Source: Helianthus annuus
Taxonomy: Eukaryota > Streptophyta > Magnoliopsida > Asterales > Asteraceae
Direction of reading: 5' to 3'
Length of the DNA: 64,000 bases
NCBI RefSeq assembly: GCF_002127325.2
Contig: NC_035441.2
Location: 53,498,464 to 53,562,463, forward strand
Shown: positions 32,836 through 45,519 of the stretch, in pieces
How positions within the stretch are numbered: the first letter of the stretch is position 1
How the letters are laid out: each line of letters begins with the position of its first letter
Translations under genes and position numbers: made by a program
The notes under the pieces: model-generated
What the model saw: the letters and a program-made list of their open reading frames with translations, nothing else
What the model was told of the DNA's origin: nothing
The model's database searches: none

Positions 32836-35605
32836 TGTCACACCCCAACCGATGGCGGAATCATCGGGGCGCGGCACTGAGCGAAACAGATTGTCCAGAA
32901 GTTTCCACAACAACTATTATATAAATTCAGTTTAAATGACATGTCCCATACCGTGTCCCAAATAAATAACAAGTTATCATAGAAAGCAACGAGGCAAATA
33001 ATTCCGTTCCGACAACTCAGATTCAATTATTATTACAGACAATAGTTTATTATTTCTAGACTCCCTAGCCTCGATTTCATCACCATGCGCCTAAGCATCC
33101 TAGCAACTTAAGCACCTGTCACATACGTTAAAATAAAGTCAATACATAAAATGTAAAGGTGAGCATACAAGTTTAATAATAGCATATAGAGTTCGAATAG
33201 TTTACGCATAACCAGGCACGTACACAGAGGAAAACGATGCATGTTAATTATCGACATGGGACCATCGATACAAACGACTGCGGGTTGACCGTCCGAGACG
33301 GTTCGTAATACATGATTACCACCGTAATCCATGCAAGTAATTGTCCTTAACAACCCCCGTGTGAACAGGTGCTGAGTCCAAACTATAGTACTACGTTGCT
33401 AAGGCAGGTAGATAGCACTCCACGTGTAAACATAATAAACAACATTCATTTAGTCAAGTAGCACATGCAAATGGTCAGCGTTCAAATAGTTTGTGCTTGA
33501 TTGTGATTTGATAGGTAACGTATGTAACACCCAAAAGTGCTAAAAGCAAAAAGGGGTCGAGTATACTCACAGTGATTGATTGTGGATTGAAGGGAGCGCT
33601 GAGAGTAAGATTAGCCTGAATAGTTCGATAGCATAACGATAAGTAACGCGGAAAAGTAAACGAGTGTAAATGGGTCAAATGGGCTGGTCGATCGAACGAC
33701 AGGTTCGATCGAACGAGCTATCTGGTCGGCTGGTATGTCCGGTTGGACAGTCCTGTTCAATCGGCCGGTAGGCTTGATCGGCTGGACCATTCGAGTGGAT
33801 TGTTTCTTCCTCTGGTGTGTTTGTGTTAGAGGATTTGAACTTTGGAAGTTCTTGTTGCAGTATTTGAGAACACTGAAGTGTTCCTACCTTTCAAGTCGTT
33901 CGATCGAACGGTTCGTTCGATCAGCTAGCTCACTCGATCGGCTAGCTCACTCGATCGGCTAGAAGCTTCCAAGTTAGTCCCCAACTGAATGTCACTCGAT
34001 CGAACAGTCTGTTCGATCGGCTGGCATTCCTACTACGAACGGGTTGTGAAAACGATTAAGTGTTGAAGCATAGTATCTCATGATCCGAACAGTAATGTTC
34101 ACCAATCGAGTGCCATGTTCGATCGAACACTACTTCATCAATACTATACCTCATGAAATTTTGAGAGTGTGGGACCATGTGCTAGCCGATCGGCTGGCCC
34201 GGTCGTTTGGCTGGCATGTTCGATCGGCTGGGCTGTTCGAACAGCCTAGCCGTTCGGACAACATTCCTGACCTGGTCGGCCTTTCGTCTAACACTTGGCT
34301 GTTTGTTTATTTGTCATTCTTTCAAGGTATCTTGACAACGTGTTGAACTATAATAACCTCCGTTCCTACTTGTTTCCTTGGCTCGAACAGGAATCACCCA
34401 AGTCCGGCCGGTGAACGGTTCGGAATGTCGGTTTGGAGTTTAACCCGAAATCGGTGAACCTTGTTCATAGATCCCGAATCTTGAACCTTTTAACCGTTTG
34501 AATGATTAGTTAGCCGGTTCAAGTTCCGTTTCTATTTATTTGAAGGCATTGAGTGTAAAAGAGTTGAAAGAAAGTTGGGATTCCTTCTTTCAATCCTTTA
34601 CAACTTGTGGATGTTTAGATCTTTGAGGGATCTTAACTTGTTTAAGCGGAAATCGGCTAGATCTAAGCTAATCATAGTGGAATGATGCCAAAACATAATG
34701 TTCTTCAAGAACACCATGATGACATCACCCAAGAACACTTAGATCTTGGTGATTTCACGGTTAGAATCCAAGTTTTGAAAGATAGAAAGGTGTAGAATCA
34801 AGTAATGACCAAAAATGTACAAGATTTAGAGTGGAAACGTACCGGGATTGAGAGAAATCCGAGAAAAGGTGAAGAAGATAGCTGGTTCGGTCAGAGCTTT
34901 CCAAAAATGGAAAGTATGACAATGACAGCCCTATTTATAGGCTCCAAAAGAGGAAAGTGGCAGCCGATCGGCCAGGAGCTCCGATCGGATGGGCTGCTCG
35001 ATCGGCTGGCAAGATGCTAGCCGATCGGCTGGCCTGTTCGATCAGGTTGCCTCCTGTTCGATCCGCGAGACACTTTGGGTATTTGCGACGATTTTTGACG
35101 TTTCGATTTCGATGGACGATGATACGAATACGATAGAGTTCCTAGTTAAATTACTTTTAATCCCAACCACTATATCTAACATACAATCTTCGATAAGTCG
35201 CGTTTCGATGTCGGTTTCGATTGAGTTCGATTGCCTTTCGAGTTTCGATTGATTTGCTTGAGTTCCACACCAAATAACAAGTAAAACACGCACACGCAAC
35301 ATATAAGGCACACACACACGTATAATCAATGCCACAATTCGTATAATTCGAATCTCGAGTTCGATGGTTGTTAGATTGGTTTGATTGCTGGTTAGTTAAC
35401 TTTATCGCATTGTTACTTCCTATCATTCACAGTCATAGATCGGTTCGCGTTAAAACACATTTGTTTACTTCGATTCTTGCTGATTACAACACTTACTCCA
35501 CATAATACAACTAAAACACAAAATCGACTATTTACAGTCAAAGAAGGTCAAAGTTGACTTGGACTTTGACTTTGACTTTGACATTCGAAAACACGGGGTG
35601 TTACA
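32836..35605 (-). repeat. chromovirus LTR A (2.77 kb)
   Basis: On the minus strand TGTAACACCCCGTG...GGGGTGTGACA. The TATA box (minus TATAAATA) is at about 34930-34937. It serves both as the 3' LTR of the complete element above it and as the 5' LTR of the partial copy below it. It is rich in CGATCG motifs (33690-34260, 34960-35060). It aligns with LTR B throughout, with scattered substitutions and small indels. Confidence 0.9.
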
Positions 35606-35620
35606 GCCTCCCCTTGTTTA
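35606..35620 (-). other. polypurine tract of the complete chromovirus copy
   Basis: On the minus strand AACAAGGGGAGGC precedes the 3' LTR directly. Confidence 0.75.
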
Positions 35621-35694
35621 GGGATTTTCGTCCCGAAATTAGGCTCGAAGGCTACACAACGCCGTGATTTACCAATTTGATGCTTCAGATCTAT

Positions 35695-38148
35695 TTATTC
35701 AAACAGCTGCGGGTACTTGGCCTTCATGTCGCTTTCGAGTTCCCAAGTGAACTCCGCGCCTCGTTTGCCTTCCCATCGGACTTTTACGATCGGGATGCGA
35801 GAGCGTCTGAGCTGCTTGGTTTGGCGATCCATGATTTCGACAGGCTTTTCCACGAAGTGCAGTGTTTCGTTGACCTGAAGATCGTCGAGTGGTACGATTA
35901 GATCATGATCAGCAAGGCATTTTCGGAGGTTAGAGACGTGGAAAGTCGGGTGGACGTTACTGAGTTCCTCCGGTAATTCGAGTCTGTAGGCGACTTTTCC
36001 GATTCTTTCCAGAATCCTAAAAGGTCCAACATATCGAGGCGCGAGTTTCCCTTTCTTGCCGAATCGAACTACTCCCTTCCAAGGTGATACCTTTAGGAGC
36101 ACGTAGTCACCAACGGCGAATTCCAAGGGCTTGCGTCTTTTATCGGCGTAACTTTTCTGTCTGTTCCGAGCTTTTACCAAGTTGTCTCTTATCTGGTGGA
36201 TTTTGTCACTCGTTTCTTGTAGAATCTCGGGACCGGTTAGTTGCGAGTGACCGATCTCGTGCCACACAATAGGCGATCGACATCTTCTACCATACAAAGC
36301 CTCGAAGGGTGCCATTTGGATGCTGGCATGATAGCTGTTATTGTACGAGAATTCCACCAATGGCAGGTGTTTGTTCCAACTTCCACCAAAGTCTATAACA
36401 CACGCTCGGAGCATGTCTTCAAGAGTACGGATCATTCTTTCAGTTTGCCTGTCGGTCTGGGGATGGAATGCAGTACTCAGATTAAGCGACGTACCAAGGG
36501 CCGCTTGAAACGTTTCCCACAATCGCGAAGTAAACCGAGCGTCACGATCTGAAATGATGTCACGAGGCGTACCATGATTACAAATGATCTCATCGGTGTA
36601 GATGTGGGCTAGTCGTTCCACCTTGTAGTCTTCTCGTATCGGCAAAAAGTGGGCTGACTTTGTGAGACGATCAACTATGACCCAAATACTGTCGTGACCT
36701 GATGGCGTGGGCGGGAGTTTCGTTATGAAATCCATAGCTATACTCTCCCACTTCCATATAGGTATCGACGGTTGTTCGAGCAAGCCAGAAGGTCTTTGAT
36801 GTTCAGCCTTGACTCTTGCGTAAGTTAAACAGCTTCCAACGTACAGAGCGATATCCCTTTTCATACCCGGACACCAGTACTTATAACAAAGATCCTGGTA
36901 CATCTTGTCTGCGCCGGGATGAATAGAATACCGGGATTTGTGGGCTTCGTTCATGATAATCTTTCGCAAATCGGTCCGCTTAGGGATCCAAATTCGGTCC
37001 AGATAATAGAATATCCCATCTGGTTTACTTACTAACTGAGCTCCATCGTGATAGATCCTCTCTCTCTTCAATGTACGCTCGTTAAAGCAAGCATGTTGGG
37101 CTTCGCGAATAAGGGTTTCGAGGTTATGCTGGGCTTGGATGTTTCGGGTACTGAGCATGTAACTCTTTCTGCTGAGCGCGTCGACAACCACATTCGCCTT
37201 GCCTGGGTGATAACGAATCTCACAGTCGTAATCGTTGAGAAGTTCTACCCATCGGCGTTGACGCATATTAAGCTCTCTCTGATTAAAGATGTGTTGTAAA
37301 CTCCTGTGATCAGTGTAGATCGTACACTTAGTGCCATACAGGTAGTGTCGCCAAATCTTCAATGCAAAGACAACCGCGCCTAGCTCGAGGTCATGGGTTG
37401 TATAGTTCTTCTCGTGGATCTTGAGCTGACGAGATGCATAGGCTATAACCTTGTCTCGCTGCATAAGAACACAACCGAGACCAAGGTTAGAAGCATCACA
37501 GTAGACAATGAAGCTGTCGCTTCCGTCGGGCAGCGTAAGAATCGGTGCATTGCACAGCATATGTTTGAGAGTTTGAAAGGCAGTCTCTTGTGCGTCTCCC
37601 CACACAAAAGGCTTGTCCTTATGCGTAAGAGTAGTAAGCGGCACAACAATCTTAGAGAATCCTTCAATGAATCGTCGATAATAGCCCGCTAGTCCGAGAA
37701 AAGAACGAACTTCTGACGGGTTCTTAGGCGTAATCCAGCTTTTGACAGCTTCAATCTTCGCAGGATCGACATGGATACCTCGACTATTCACTATGTGACC
37801 CAGAAATTGAACCTCCTCCAACCAGAATTCGCACTTGGAGAACTTGGCATAGAGTTGGTTTCCCTGAAGTAACTCGAGAGCCAAACGTAGATGTTGCGCG
37901 TGTTCGGCTTTCGATTTGGAATAAATCAAGACATCGTCGATGAACACGATGACGAAACGGTCAAGGTAAGGCTTAGACACGCGATTCATGAGGTCCATAA
38001 AAACCGCGGTGCATTGGTTAGACCAAAGGGCATAACAACAAATTCGTAATGGCCATAACGGGTTCGAAAAGCAGTTTTGGGAATCCTGAGCGTAGATCGA
38101 TCTTAGAGAAGCATGCTGCACCTTGTAGCTGATCAAACAAATCGTCAA
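35695..38148 (-). pseudogene. pol: chromovirus pol: RT (C-terminal part), RNase H, integrase, chromodomain
   Basis: Minus strand. The first 45 or so codons of this ORF are out of frame with RT; the real RT sequence resumes near 38005 ([20 protein letters not shown]) with [10 protein letters not shown]. RNase H follows ([24 protein letters not shown]), then the integrase zinc finger ([11 protein letters not shown]) and core ([28 protein letters not shown]) with all three catalytic residues. The last 50 residues are chromodomain-like ([18 protein letters not shown]). The stop is a few bases into 35695. RT is disrupted by a deletion of about 30 nt near 38085, which removes the residues after IDLRSG, and a 1-nt deletion near 38005. 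Confidence 0.92.
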
Positions 38149-38737
38149 TTCGCGGCAAGGGGTATCGGTTCTTAATGGTTAGCTTATTCAACTCCCGATA
38201 GTCGATGCACATCCGGAACGATCCATCCTTCTTTTTGACAAAAAGGACTGGCGCGCCCCAAGGAGAGGTGCTTGGGTGAATAAAGCCTTTTTCGAGTAGT
38301 TCCTGGAGTTGGTTCGAGAGTTCCCTCATTTCGGATGGAGCGAGTCGATAAGGGGCTTTGGCAACGGGGTTAGCTCCAAGAATGAGGTCGATACGAAAGT
38401 CGATATCACGACTAGGTGGTAGTCCGGGAAGATCATCAGGGAACACCTGAGGAAATTCACGAACCACTGGAACGTCTTTAACTTCAACTTTCTTTTTCTT
38501 TCCCTTCTCCGCTACTACAATGTTGGCCAAGAAGGCTCGGTATTCCTTGCGGAGATATTTGCTGGCTTGAATACATGACATAAGCTTGAGACCTTTCGAC
38601 GTTGTTTCACCGTATACACACAATACATCACCATTCGCGAGTGAAAATCGAATCATCTTTTCAAAGCACACAACTTCAGCATGGTTTTCACGAAGAAAGT
38701 CCATGCCTATTATGACGTCAAAGCTTCCGAGTTGCAT
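38018..38737 (-). pseudogene. pol: chromovirus protease C-terminal part and RT N-terminal part
   Basis: Minus strand. Starts in the protease end ([10 protein letters not shown], whose GMD is the conserved motif), then [14 protein letters not shown] and the RT fingers ([18 protein letters not shown]) to IDLRSG. After that the frame is lost near 38085. It overlaps the gag-protease ORF in a different frame because of an 8-bp tandem duplication (TGCATTGG twice, 38733-38748). Confidence 0.9.
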
Positions 38738-40311
38738 TGGTGCATTGGAATAAGGTCAATGGGGAAGATGTGATTGTTGAGTTCGAGGGTACAATCACGG
38801 AGTACTGAATTAACAGCAATAGTTCTTCCTGTAGCGACTTCGACTTCGAATGATGAGGACATATAAGAGCGCTTACGACTAAGGAGCTTGTCGAATTCAA
38901 ACGACACAAAGCAGTTATCGGCTCCAGTATCAAACAAACATGATGCATAAATACCATTCACAAGGAACGTACCATTAACCACGTTGTTATCCGCCTGAGC
39001 CTGACGGGCATTGATGTTGAAGGTTCGGGCATGGGCTGCTTGCTGCTGTTGCTGAGGCTGCTGTTGTTGTTGCTGCTGCTGAGGCTCTTGCTTAACCACC
39101 CTGTTCGGGCACCTGTTTGCAAAGTGGTTAGGGTCACCACATGCAAAGCAGACTCGAGCATTGACTGCTGGTGCTGGAGCTGCTGGTTGGCCTTGAGGGG
39201 TTGGGAGTAGAGCTTGGTTGACGGTGGCTTGAGCTGGGGCTTGACGAGGACCATAGCGACAATTCACAGTGAAATGACCGTAAAGGTTGCAGTGAGCGCA
39301 GAAACGACAAGCTAGACCCACTGGATGATGATACGAACATGTCGGGTAGAGTGGGTGAGGGCCTGTGTATGCACGCTTTGCTGGCGGTGCATTGATCACT
39401 GGAGCTGAACGCTGGTGCTGCTGCTGTTGAGTTGGTACAGCTTGGAGTGGAGTGGCAGTGGTTGCGGCAGCACAACTCTTGTTGCTGGAGCTGTTGTTGT
39501 TCTTCTTCTTCCTTCTCGAAGACTTGGAGGATTGAGCAGATGAGTCGGTGGGTGTTGCAGTGGCTTGATGCAGAGACTTGGTTGACTTATCCCAAAAACC
39601 AGCCTTTACTCGCTTATCATTGATCTCAGCGTCGAGTAGGTAGGTTTCTTCGATCGTTGCTGGCTTGGCGTCGTGAACAAAATCGGCTACACAGCCAGGT
39701 AGGGCTCGGATATACTTCTTGATGGCTTGATCGGAGGTCTTGACTTGGTCAGGACAGATAATGCTAAGCTGCTTGAAGCGGGCAGTGAGAGCAGCGTTGT
39801 CTCCATCCTTCTGCTTGATTCCCCAGAACTCGTCCTCCAACTTTTGGCGCTCATGAGGGGGGCAGAATTCTTCGATCATGATCGCTTTCAACTCCTTCCA
39901 TGATAGCCCGTAAGCTGCATCATTTCCGCGCTTTTTTCGTTCAGCTGTCCACCAGTCTAGAGCACGGGACTGGAAGACGCCTGTAGCATTGAGAGTGCGG
40001 AGATGTTTAGGACATCCGCTCTGGCGCAGAGTGACTTCGACCGAGTCGAACTAGTGAAACATGGCTGTAGGACCATCTTCGCCAGTGAACTCTTTTGGTC
40101 CGCATGCTTTGAACTGCTTGAAGCTGAAAGCAGCCTTTCTTGAATCCTTAGAGATTTCAGTTCGGGATTCTTCAGACGACTTGCTAGCGTTTTCATACAC
40201 CTCACTCACAGCTTTCGCCACGGTTTTGGAGATGATCGCAGCGAGACGTCAGTCTCTCTTTTCTTGGCGAGTTAAATGGTGTCGGGATCCAGACGACGAC
40301 ATGGTCTGCAT
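38710..40311 (-). pseudogene. gag: chromovirus gag and protease, complete copy
   Basis: Minus strand, start ATG at 40309-40311. The gag domain is followed by a Cys/His-rich stretch (CPTCSYHHPVGLACRFCAHC), a clean knuckle (CFACGDPNHFANRC), a glutamine-rich run and the protease active site (LFDTGADNCFVS). Two nonsense codons lie near the N-terminus: TGA at 40249-40251 (CGA in the other copy) and TAG at 40051-40053 (TGG in the other copy). The frame is then shifted at the 8-bp duplication 38733-38748. The ATG at 39891 is internal. Confidence 0.9.
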
Positions 40312-41425
40312 TTAGACATCGTCACGAGGCTCAACACAACGAAAACGAATCTCACCCCACACGTCTAGACTACTAAAGCTTAGAATCACGTCGATTCACA
40401 TATTTCGCATCTTACAGGCACATAATCACAGATACACATAATCACAGGACACAGAATCACAGAAGCAGAAAAGCACATAACACATAAGTACCTAGAGCGC
40501 AAAACACAGAAACACGTAAATACCTAAGCACTTAATCACTGAAGCAGTCAGAAAACAGAAACCTATCCATCAAAGTCCGCGTGTCATTCGATAGTATGTT
40601 GAATAGCATCGTATAGTATAGCATAGTATGACTTCGTCTAGATTTGCGGTATCTGGATATTGAATTGAGATGGAATAGCAATTGCAAGTCGTGTGTGTCG
40701 ATCAAAATGATAGCAGAATCGAATATCATCCCAAAATGAAAACAGAGAAAACAAATATAAACACAAGACGAAGAAAGTACACATAACACATAAAATCAAC
40801 AAGTCATCAGAGTACGCGACTGCGGTTCTCAAAATCGAAACACATAGAAATCGAGAGGTAGATTGTCTACGGCTACTAGACGTCGACTACCCAAGGCAAC
40901 TCGACTATTCACAGTGAACTTGTCATCACTTTCGACTCTAGAGGTCGTGTTTCTGCCTCGATTCTTGGGCATTCCACACGCGTTTTCTAGGTATTCTTGT
41001 GAGTTCAGGTCCTTGGAGTCCATCGAGGCCTTGGTGAGATAAATAAAATCCAGAACAAACTGCCAAGGTCAGGGTTTCACCCCTTGGCTTAGCAATTTCT
41101 TCCTTGTTTTTAATAAAATAAAGGAGATTATTCGTCAAAATATGGATTTCACTCCTGATTTGGCATAATTCTCCTCGTTTGTTGGCGAAAATATTGAGAT
41201 GAAGGAGTAAAATCCCCATAAGTCAGGAAATTTAGTCGGGAGTTTGCGGTTTTCACACCTATTCCTGACTGAATCGCCTGACGTTAGTTAAAAATTCGAG
41301 TCCAGTGATAGTGAAGGATTACAGAATAAAGCACATAAACTGGGTCTGATGGTTCCTAACTATTGTCTAGGTCTCTAAGACAGCGACCCGGACTAGGTCA
41401 TGTCCGCCTAATTCCCTATAGTTAT
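40312..41425 (-). other. 5' leader of the complete chromovirus copy
   Basis: Untranslated leader, matching 31721-32819. No gene. Confidence 0.75.
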
Positions 41426-41438
41426 GGCTCTGATACCA
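41426..41438 (-). other. primer binding site (tRNA-iMet), complete chromovirus copy
   Basis: GGCTCTGATACCA on the plus strand, three bases from LTR B, identical to 32820-32832. Confidence 0.88.
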
Positions 41439-41441
41439 ATC

Positions 41442-44206
41442 TGTCACACCCCAACCGATGGCGCAATCATCGGGGCGCGGCACTGAGCGAAACAGATTGT
41501 CCAGAAATTTCCACAACAACTATTATATAAATTCAGTTTAAATGACACGTCCCATACCGTGTCCCAAATAAATAACAAGTTATCATAGAAAGCAACGAGG
41601 CAAATAATTCCGTTCCGACAACTCAGATTCAATTATTATTACAGACAATAGTTTATTATTTCTAGACTCCCTAGCCTCGATTTCATCACCATGCGCCTAA
41701 GCATCCTAGCAACTTAAGCACCTGTCACATACGTTAAAATAAAGTCAATACATAAAATGTAAAGGTGAGCATACAAGTTTAATAATAGCATATAGAGTTC
41801 GAATAGTTTACGCATAACCAGGCACGTACACAGAGGAAAACGATGCATGTTAATTATCGACATGGGACCATCGATACCAACGACTGCGGTTGACCGTCCG
41901 AGACGGTTTGCAATACATGATTACCACCGTAATCCATGCAAGTAATTGTCCTTAACAACCCCCGTGTGAACGAGTGCTGAGTCCAAACTATAGTACTATG
42001 TTGCTAAGGCAGGTAGATAGCACTCCACGTGTAAACATAATAAACAGCATTCATTTAGTCAAGTAGCATATGCAAATGGTCAGCGTTCAAATAGTTTGTG
42101 CTTGATTGGGATTTGATAGGTAACGTATGTAACACCCAAAAGTGCTAAAAGCAAAAAGGGGTCGAGTATACTCACAGTGATTGATTGTGGATTGAAGGGA
42201 GCGCTGAGAGTAAGATTAGCCTGAATAGTTCGATAGTATAACGATAAGTAACGCAGAAAAGTAAACGAGTGTAAATGGGTCGAATGGTCTGGTCGATCGA
42301 ATGGCAGGTTTGATCGAACGGGCTGTCCGGTCGGCTGGTATGTCCGGTTGGACAGTCCTGTTCGATTGGCCGGTAGGCTCGATCGGCTGGACCATTCGAG
42401 TGGATTGTTTCTTCCTCTAGTGTGTTTGTGTTAGAGGATTTGAACTTTGGAAGTTCTTGTTGCAGTATTTGAGAACACTGAAGTGTTCCTACCTTTCAAG
42501 TCGTTCGATCGAACGGTTCGTTCGATCGGCTAGCTCACTCGATCGGCTAGAAGCTTCCAAGTTAGTCCCCAACTGAATGTCACTCGATCGAACAGTCTGT
42601 TCGATCGGCTGGCATTCCCTACTACGAACGGGTTGTGAAAACGATTAAGTGTTGAAGCATAGTATCTCATGATCCGAACAGTAATGTTCACCAATCGAGT
42701 GCCATGTTCGATCGAACACTACTTCGTCAATACTATACCTCATGAAATTTTGAGAGTGTGGGACCATGTGCTAGCCGATCGGCTGGCCCGTTCGTTCGGC
42801 TGGCATGTCCGATCGGCTGGGCTGTTCGAACAGCCTAGCCGTTCGGCCAGCATTCCTGACCTGGTCGGCCTTTCGTCTAACACTTGGCTGTTTGTTTATT
42901 TGTCATTCTTTCAAGGTATCTTGACAACGTGTTGAACTATAATAACCTCCGTTCCTACTTGTTTCCTTGGCTCGAACAGGAATCACCCAAGTCCGGCCGG
43001 TGAATGGTTCGGAATGTCGGTTTGGAGTTTAACCCGAAATCGGTGAACCTTGTTCATAGATCCCGAATCTTGAACCTTTTAACCGTTTGAATGATTAGTT
43101 AGCCGGTTCAAGTTCCGTTTCTATTTATTTGAAGGCATTGAGTGTAAAAGAGTTGAAAGAAAGTTGGGATTCCTTCTTTCAATCCTTTACAACTTGTGGA
43201 TGTTTAGATCTTTGAGTGATCTTAAATTGTTTAAGCGGAAATCGGCTAGATCTAAGCTAATCATAGTGGAATGAGGCCAAAACATGATGTTCTTCAAGAA
43301 CACCATGATGACATCACCCAAGACCACTTAGATCTTGGTGATTTCACGGTTAGAATCCAAGTTTTGAAAGATAGAAAGGTGTAGAATCAAGTAATGACCA
43401 AAAACGTACAAGATTTAGAGTGGAAACGTACCGGGATTGAGAGAAATCTGAGAAAAGGTGAAGAAGATAGCTGGTTCGGTTAGAGCTTTCCAAAAATGGA
43501 AAGTATGACAATGACAACCCTATTTATAGGCTCCAAAAGAGGAAAGTGGCAGCCGATCGGCCAGGAGCTCCGATCGGATGGGCTGCTCGATCGGCTGGCA
43601 AGATGCTAGCCAATCGGCTGGCCTGTTCGATCAGGTTGCCTCCTGTTCGATCCGCGACACACTTTGGGTATTTGCGACGATTTTTGACGTTTCGATTTCG
43701 ATGGACGATGATACGAATACGATAGAGTTCCTAGTTAAATTACTTTTAATCCCAACCACTATATCTAACATACAATCTTCGATAAGTCGCGTTTCGATGT
43801 CGGTTTCGATTGAGTTCGATTGCCTTTCGAGTTTCGATTCGATTTTCAATTGATTTGCTTGAGTTCCACACCAAATAACAAGTAAAACACGCACAAGCAA
43901 CATATAAGGCACACACACACATATAATCAATGCCACAATTCGTATAATTCGAGTCTCGAGTTCGATGGTTGTTAGATTGGTTTGATTGCTGGTTAGTTAA
44001 TTTTATCGCATTGTTACTTCCTATCATTCACAGTCGTAGATCGGTTCGCGTTAAAACACATTTGATTACTTCGATTCTTGCTGATTACAACACTTACTCC
44101 AGATAATACAACTAAAACACAAAATCGACTATTTACAGTCAAAGAAGGTCAAACTTGACTTGGACTTTGACTTTGACTTTGACATTCGAAAACACAGGGT
44201 GTTACA
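41442..44206 (-). repeat. chromovirus LTR B (5' LTR, 2.77 kb)
   Basis: Minus strand TGTAACACCCTGTG...GGGGTGTGACA. It is closely similar to LTR A along its length. Its outer edge at 44206 abuts Tat gag. Confidence 0.9.
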
Positions 44207-45308
44207 GCTTATTATTGCGCTTAGGCTCTTGGTGGGAGAACTGGCCTTCCACTCCGGGCGGTGCTTTGCCAACATGCGGTTTGAGGGACCGCTGAGTCTG
44301 GGCGTATGTCTTGACCGCAGTCATGACATCTTCCCATTTTTTTGGCAATCCGTCCTTGCCGGAGATAGTCATAACTATTTGATCATCTCTAACTGCTACG
44401 ATGAAGTGGTTACGTGCTATTTGGTCGCAAACGTCACCTATCTCTAGGCATTCTTTGTTGAATCGGACGACGAACGCTTCTATTGATTCGTCGTCCCTGC
44501 GCCAGATGTTCATGACATCCATGGAATCACGTTCATGGCGTCGTTGCTAGCTAAAATGTGCGAGGAACTTAGCTTCTAAGTCCTCGAATGAGGCCAGTGA
44601 TCCCACTGGCAAAGAATCGAACCAAGCCCTCGCCAGGCCCGTGAGGGTCTGGGGGAAAAATTGACACCAGGTGGGTTCGTCCCACTTGCCGTTACACCCC
44701 GCGCCGGTGAAGATATTTCTGTGGTCGTCCGGATCGGACGAACCATTGTATTTCCCAATGTTCAATGGGAATTTCATGGTGCTGACATCGGCGTTGGCGA
44801 TTCTTGGGACGAACTTGGAGTTTTCGGCCGCAGATTTCGGCCTGTAGGGTTGGCTCTTGGGGCGCTTTGCAGCGCGGAGGTATGTGTTGCGGGGGTGGGT
44901 GGGAGGAACATAGTGACGTCCTCCCGGTCTGTTGCTGGTAGCATGGGACTCCCCGCGGTATGTATCGTCGTCCGGATCGGTACGACTATACCCTTCGTTA
45001 TGGGACTACTCTCCCAACCGGCTATGGATGCCGGAGCCATGCCGGGCTGTGGACTGCCGCCTGTCCTCGCTGTAAGGGCCTAGGCGGCTATGTACTGGGC
45101 CCCTACTGCGAGACCCGTATGAGGAATCATCCTCATCAATGGTGCGGACGTCACAGTAAGAGGATCCGCGATCCTCACGCCTACTTCGGGAGGCTGGACG
45201 TGAGGGTGCCCTGCCGTCGTATTGTAAAGTACGACCTGTAGGCATGGTTGCAAAAGTCGCTAGGCGCTCCCTAGTCGGTCCACCGGGGAGTTGAGAGTAC
45301 TCGGACAT
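44207..45308 (-). pseudogene. gag: Tat gag, N-terminal part
   Basis: Minus strand, probable start ATG at 45306-45308 (MSEYSQLPGGPTRERLATFA). An Arg/Ser-rich N-terminus leads to the gag domain (KFPLNIGKYNGSSDPDDHR, WCQFFPQTLTGLARAWFDSL, EAFVVRFNKECLEIGDV). Two in-frame TAG codons break it, at 45006-45008 and 44547-44549. The frame remains open up to the chromovirus insertion at 44206 and resumes at 30638. Confidence 0.88.
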
Positions 45309-45345
45309 GTTAAATTATAAAGAAATTAGTTTTTGGAGATTAAAT

Positions 45346-45448
45346 ATATGTCAAATAACATAAATTTACTAATATTTATAACAAAATATGTGAAAATGAT
45401 ATTCATTCCTTAATATGATAGGCATAGAAATTATGTTATTTGACATAT
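45346..45448. repeat. 18-bp perfect inverted repeat
   Basis: ATATGTCAAATAACATAA at 45346-45363 pairs exactly with 45431-45448, with a loop of 67 nt. It lies in AT-rich DNA at the broken left end of the Copia-type fragment. It may be the stem of a small MITE or a chance of the AT-rich context, although 18 perfect bases is long for chance. Confidence 0.7.
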
Positions 45449-45519
45449 TTTCACTTAAATAATAATAAAACATAATTTCCAATCAGGTATTTTCCAAAGC
45501 ATCATCTGATTCTTGAAGC

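Larger units (their letters stand above)
30639..44206 (-). mobile_element. nested chromovirus (Tekay-like) in order LTR-internal-LTR-partial internal
   Basis: Minus strand. LTR B (44206-41442), a full internal region (41441-35606) and LTR A (35605-32836) make one complete element. LTR A is then followed by a second primer binding site, leader and the first part of gag (32835-30639), almost identical to 41441-39230, and then directly by Tat gag. No third LTR is present. The 5-bp flank at 44207-44211 (GCTTA) has no partner at 30634-30638. Read across the insertion, the Tat gag frame stays open, so little or no host sequence was lost. Confidence 0.85.
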
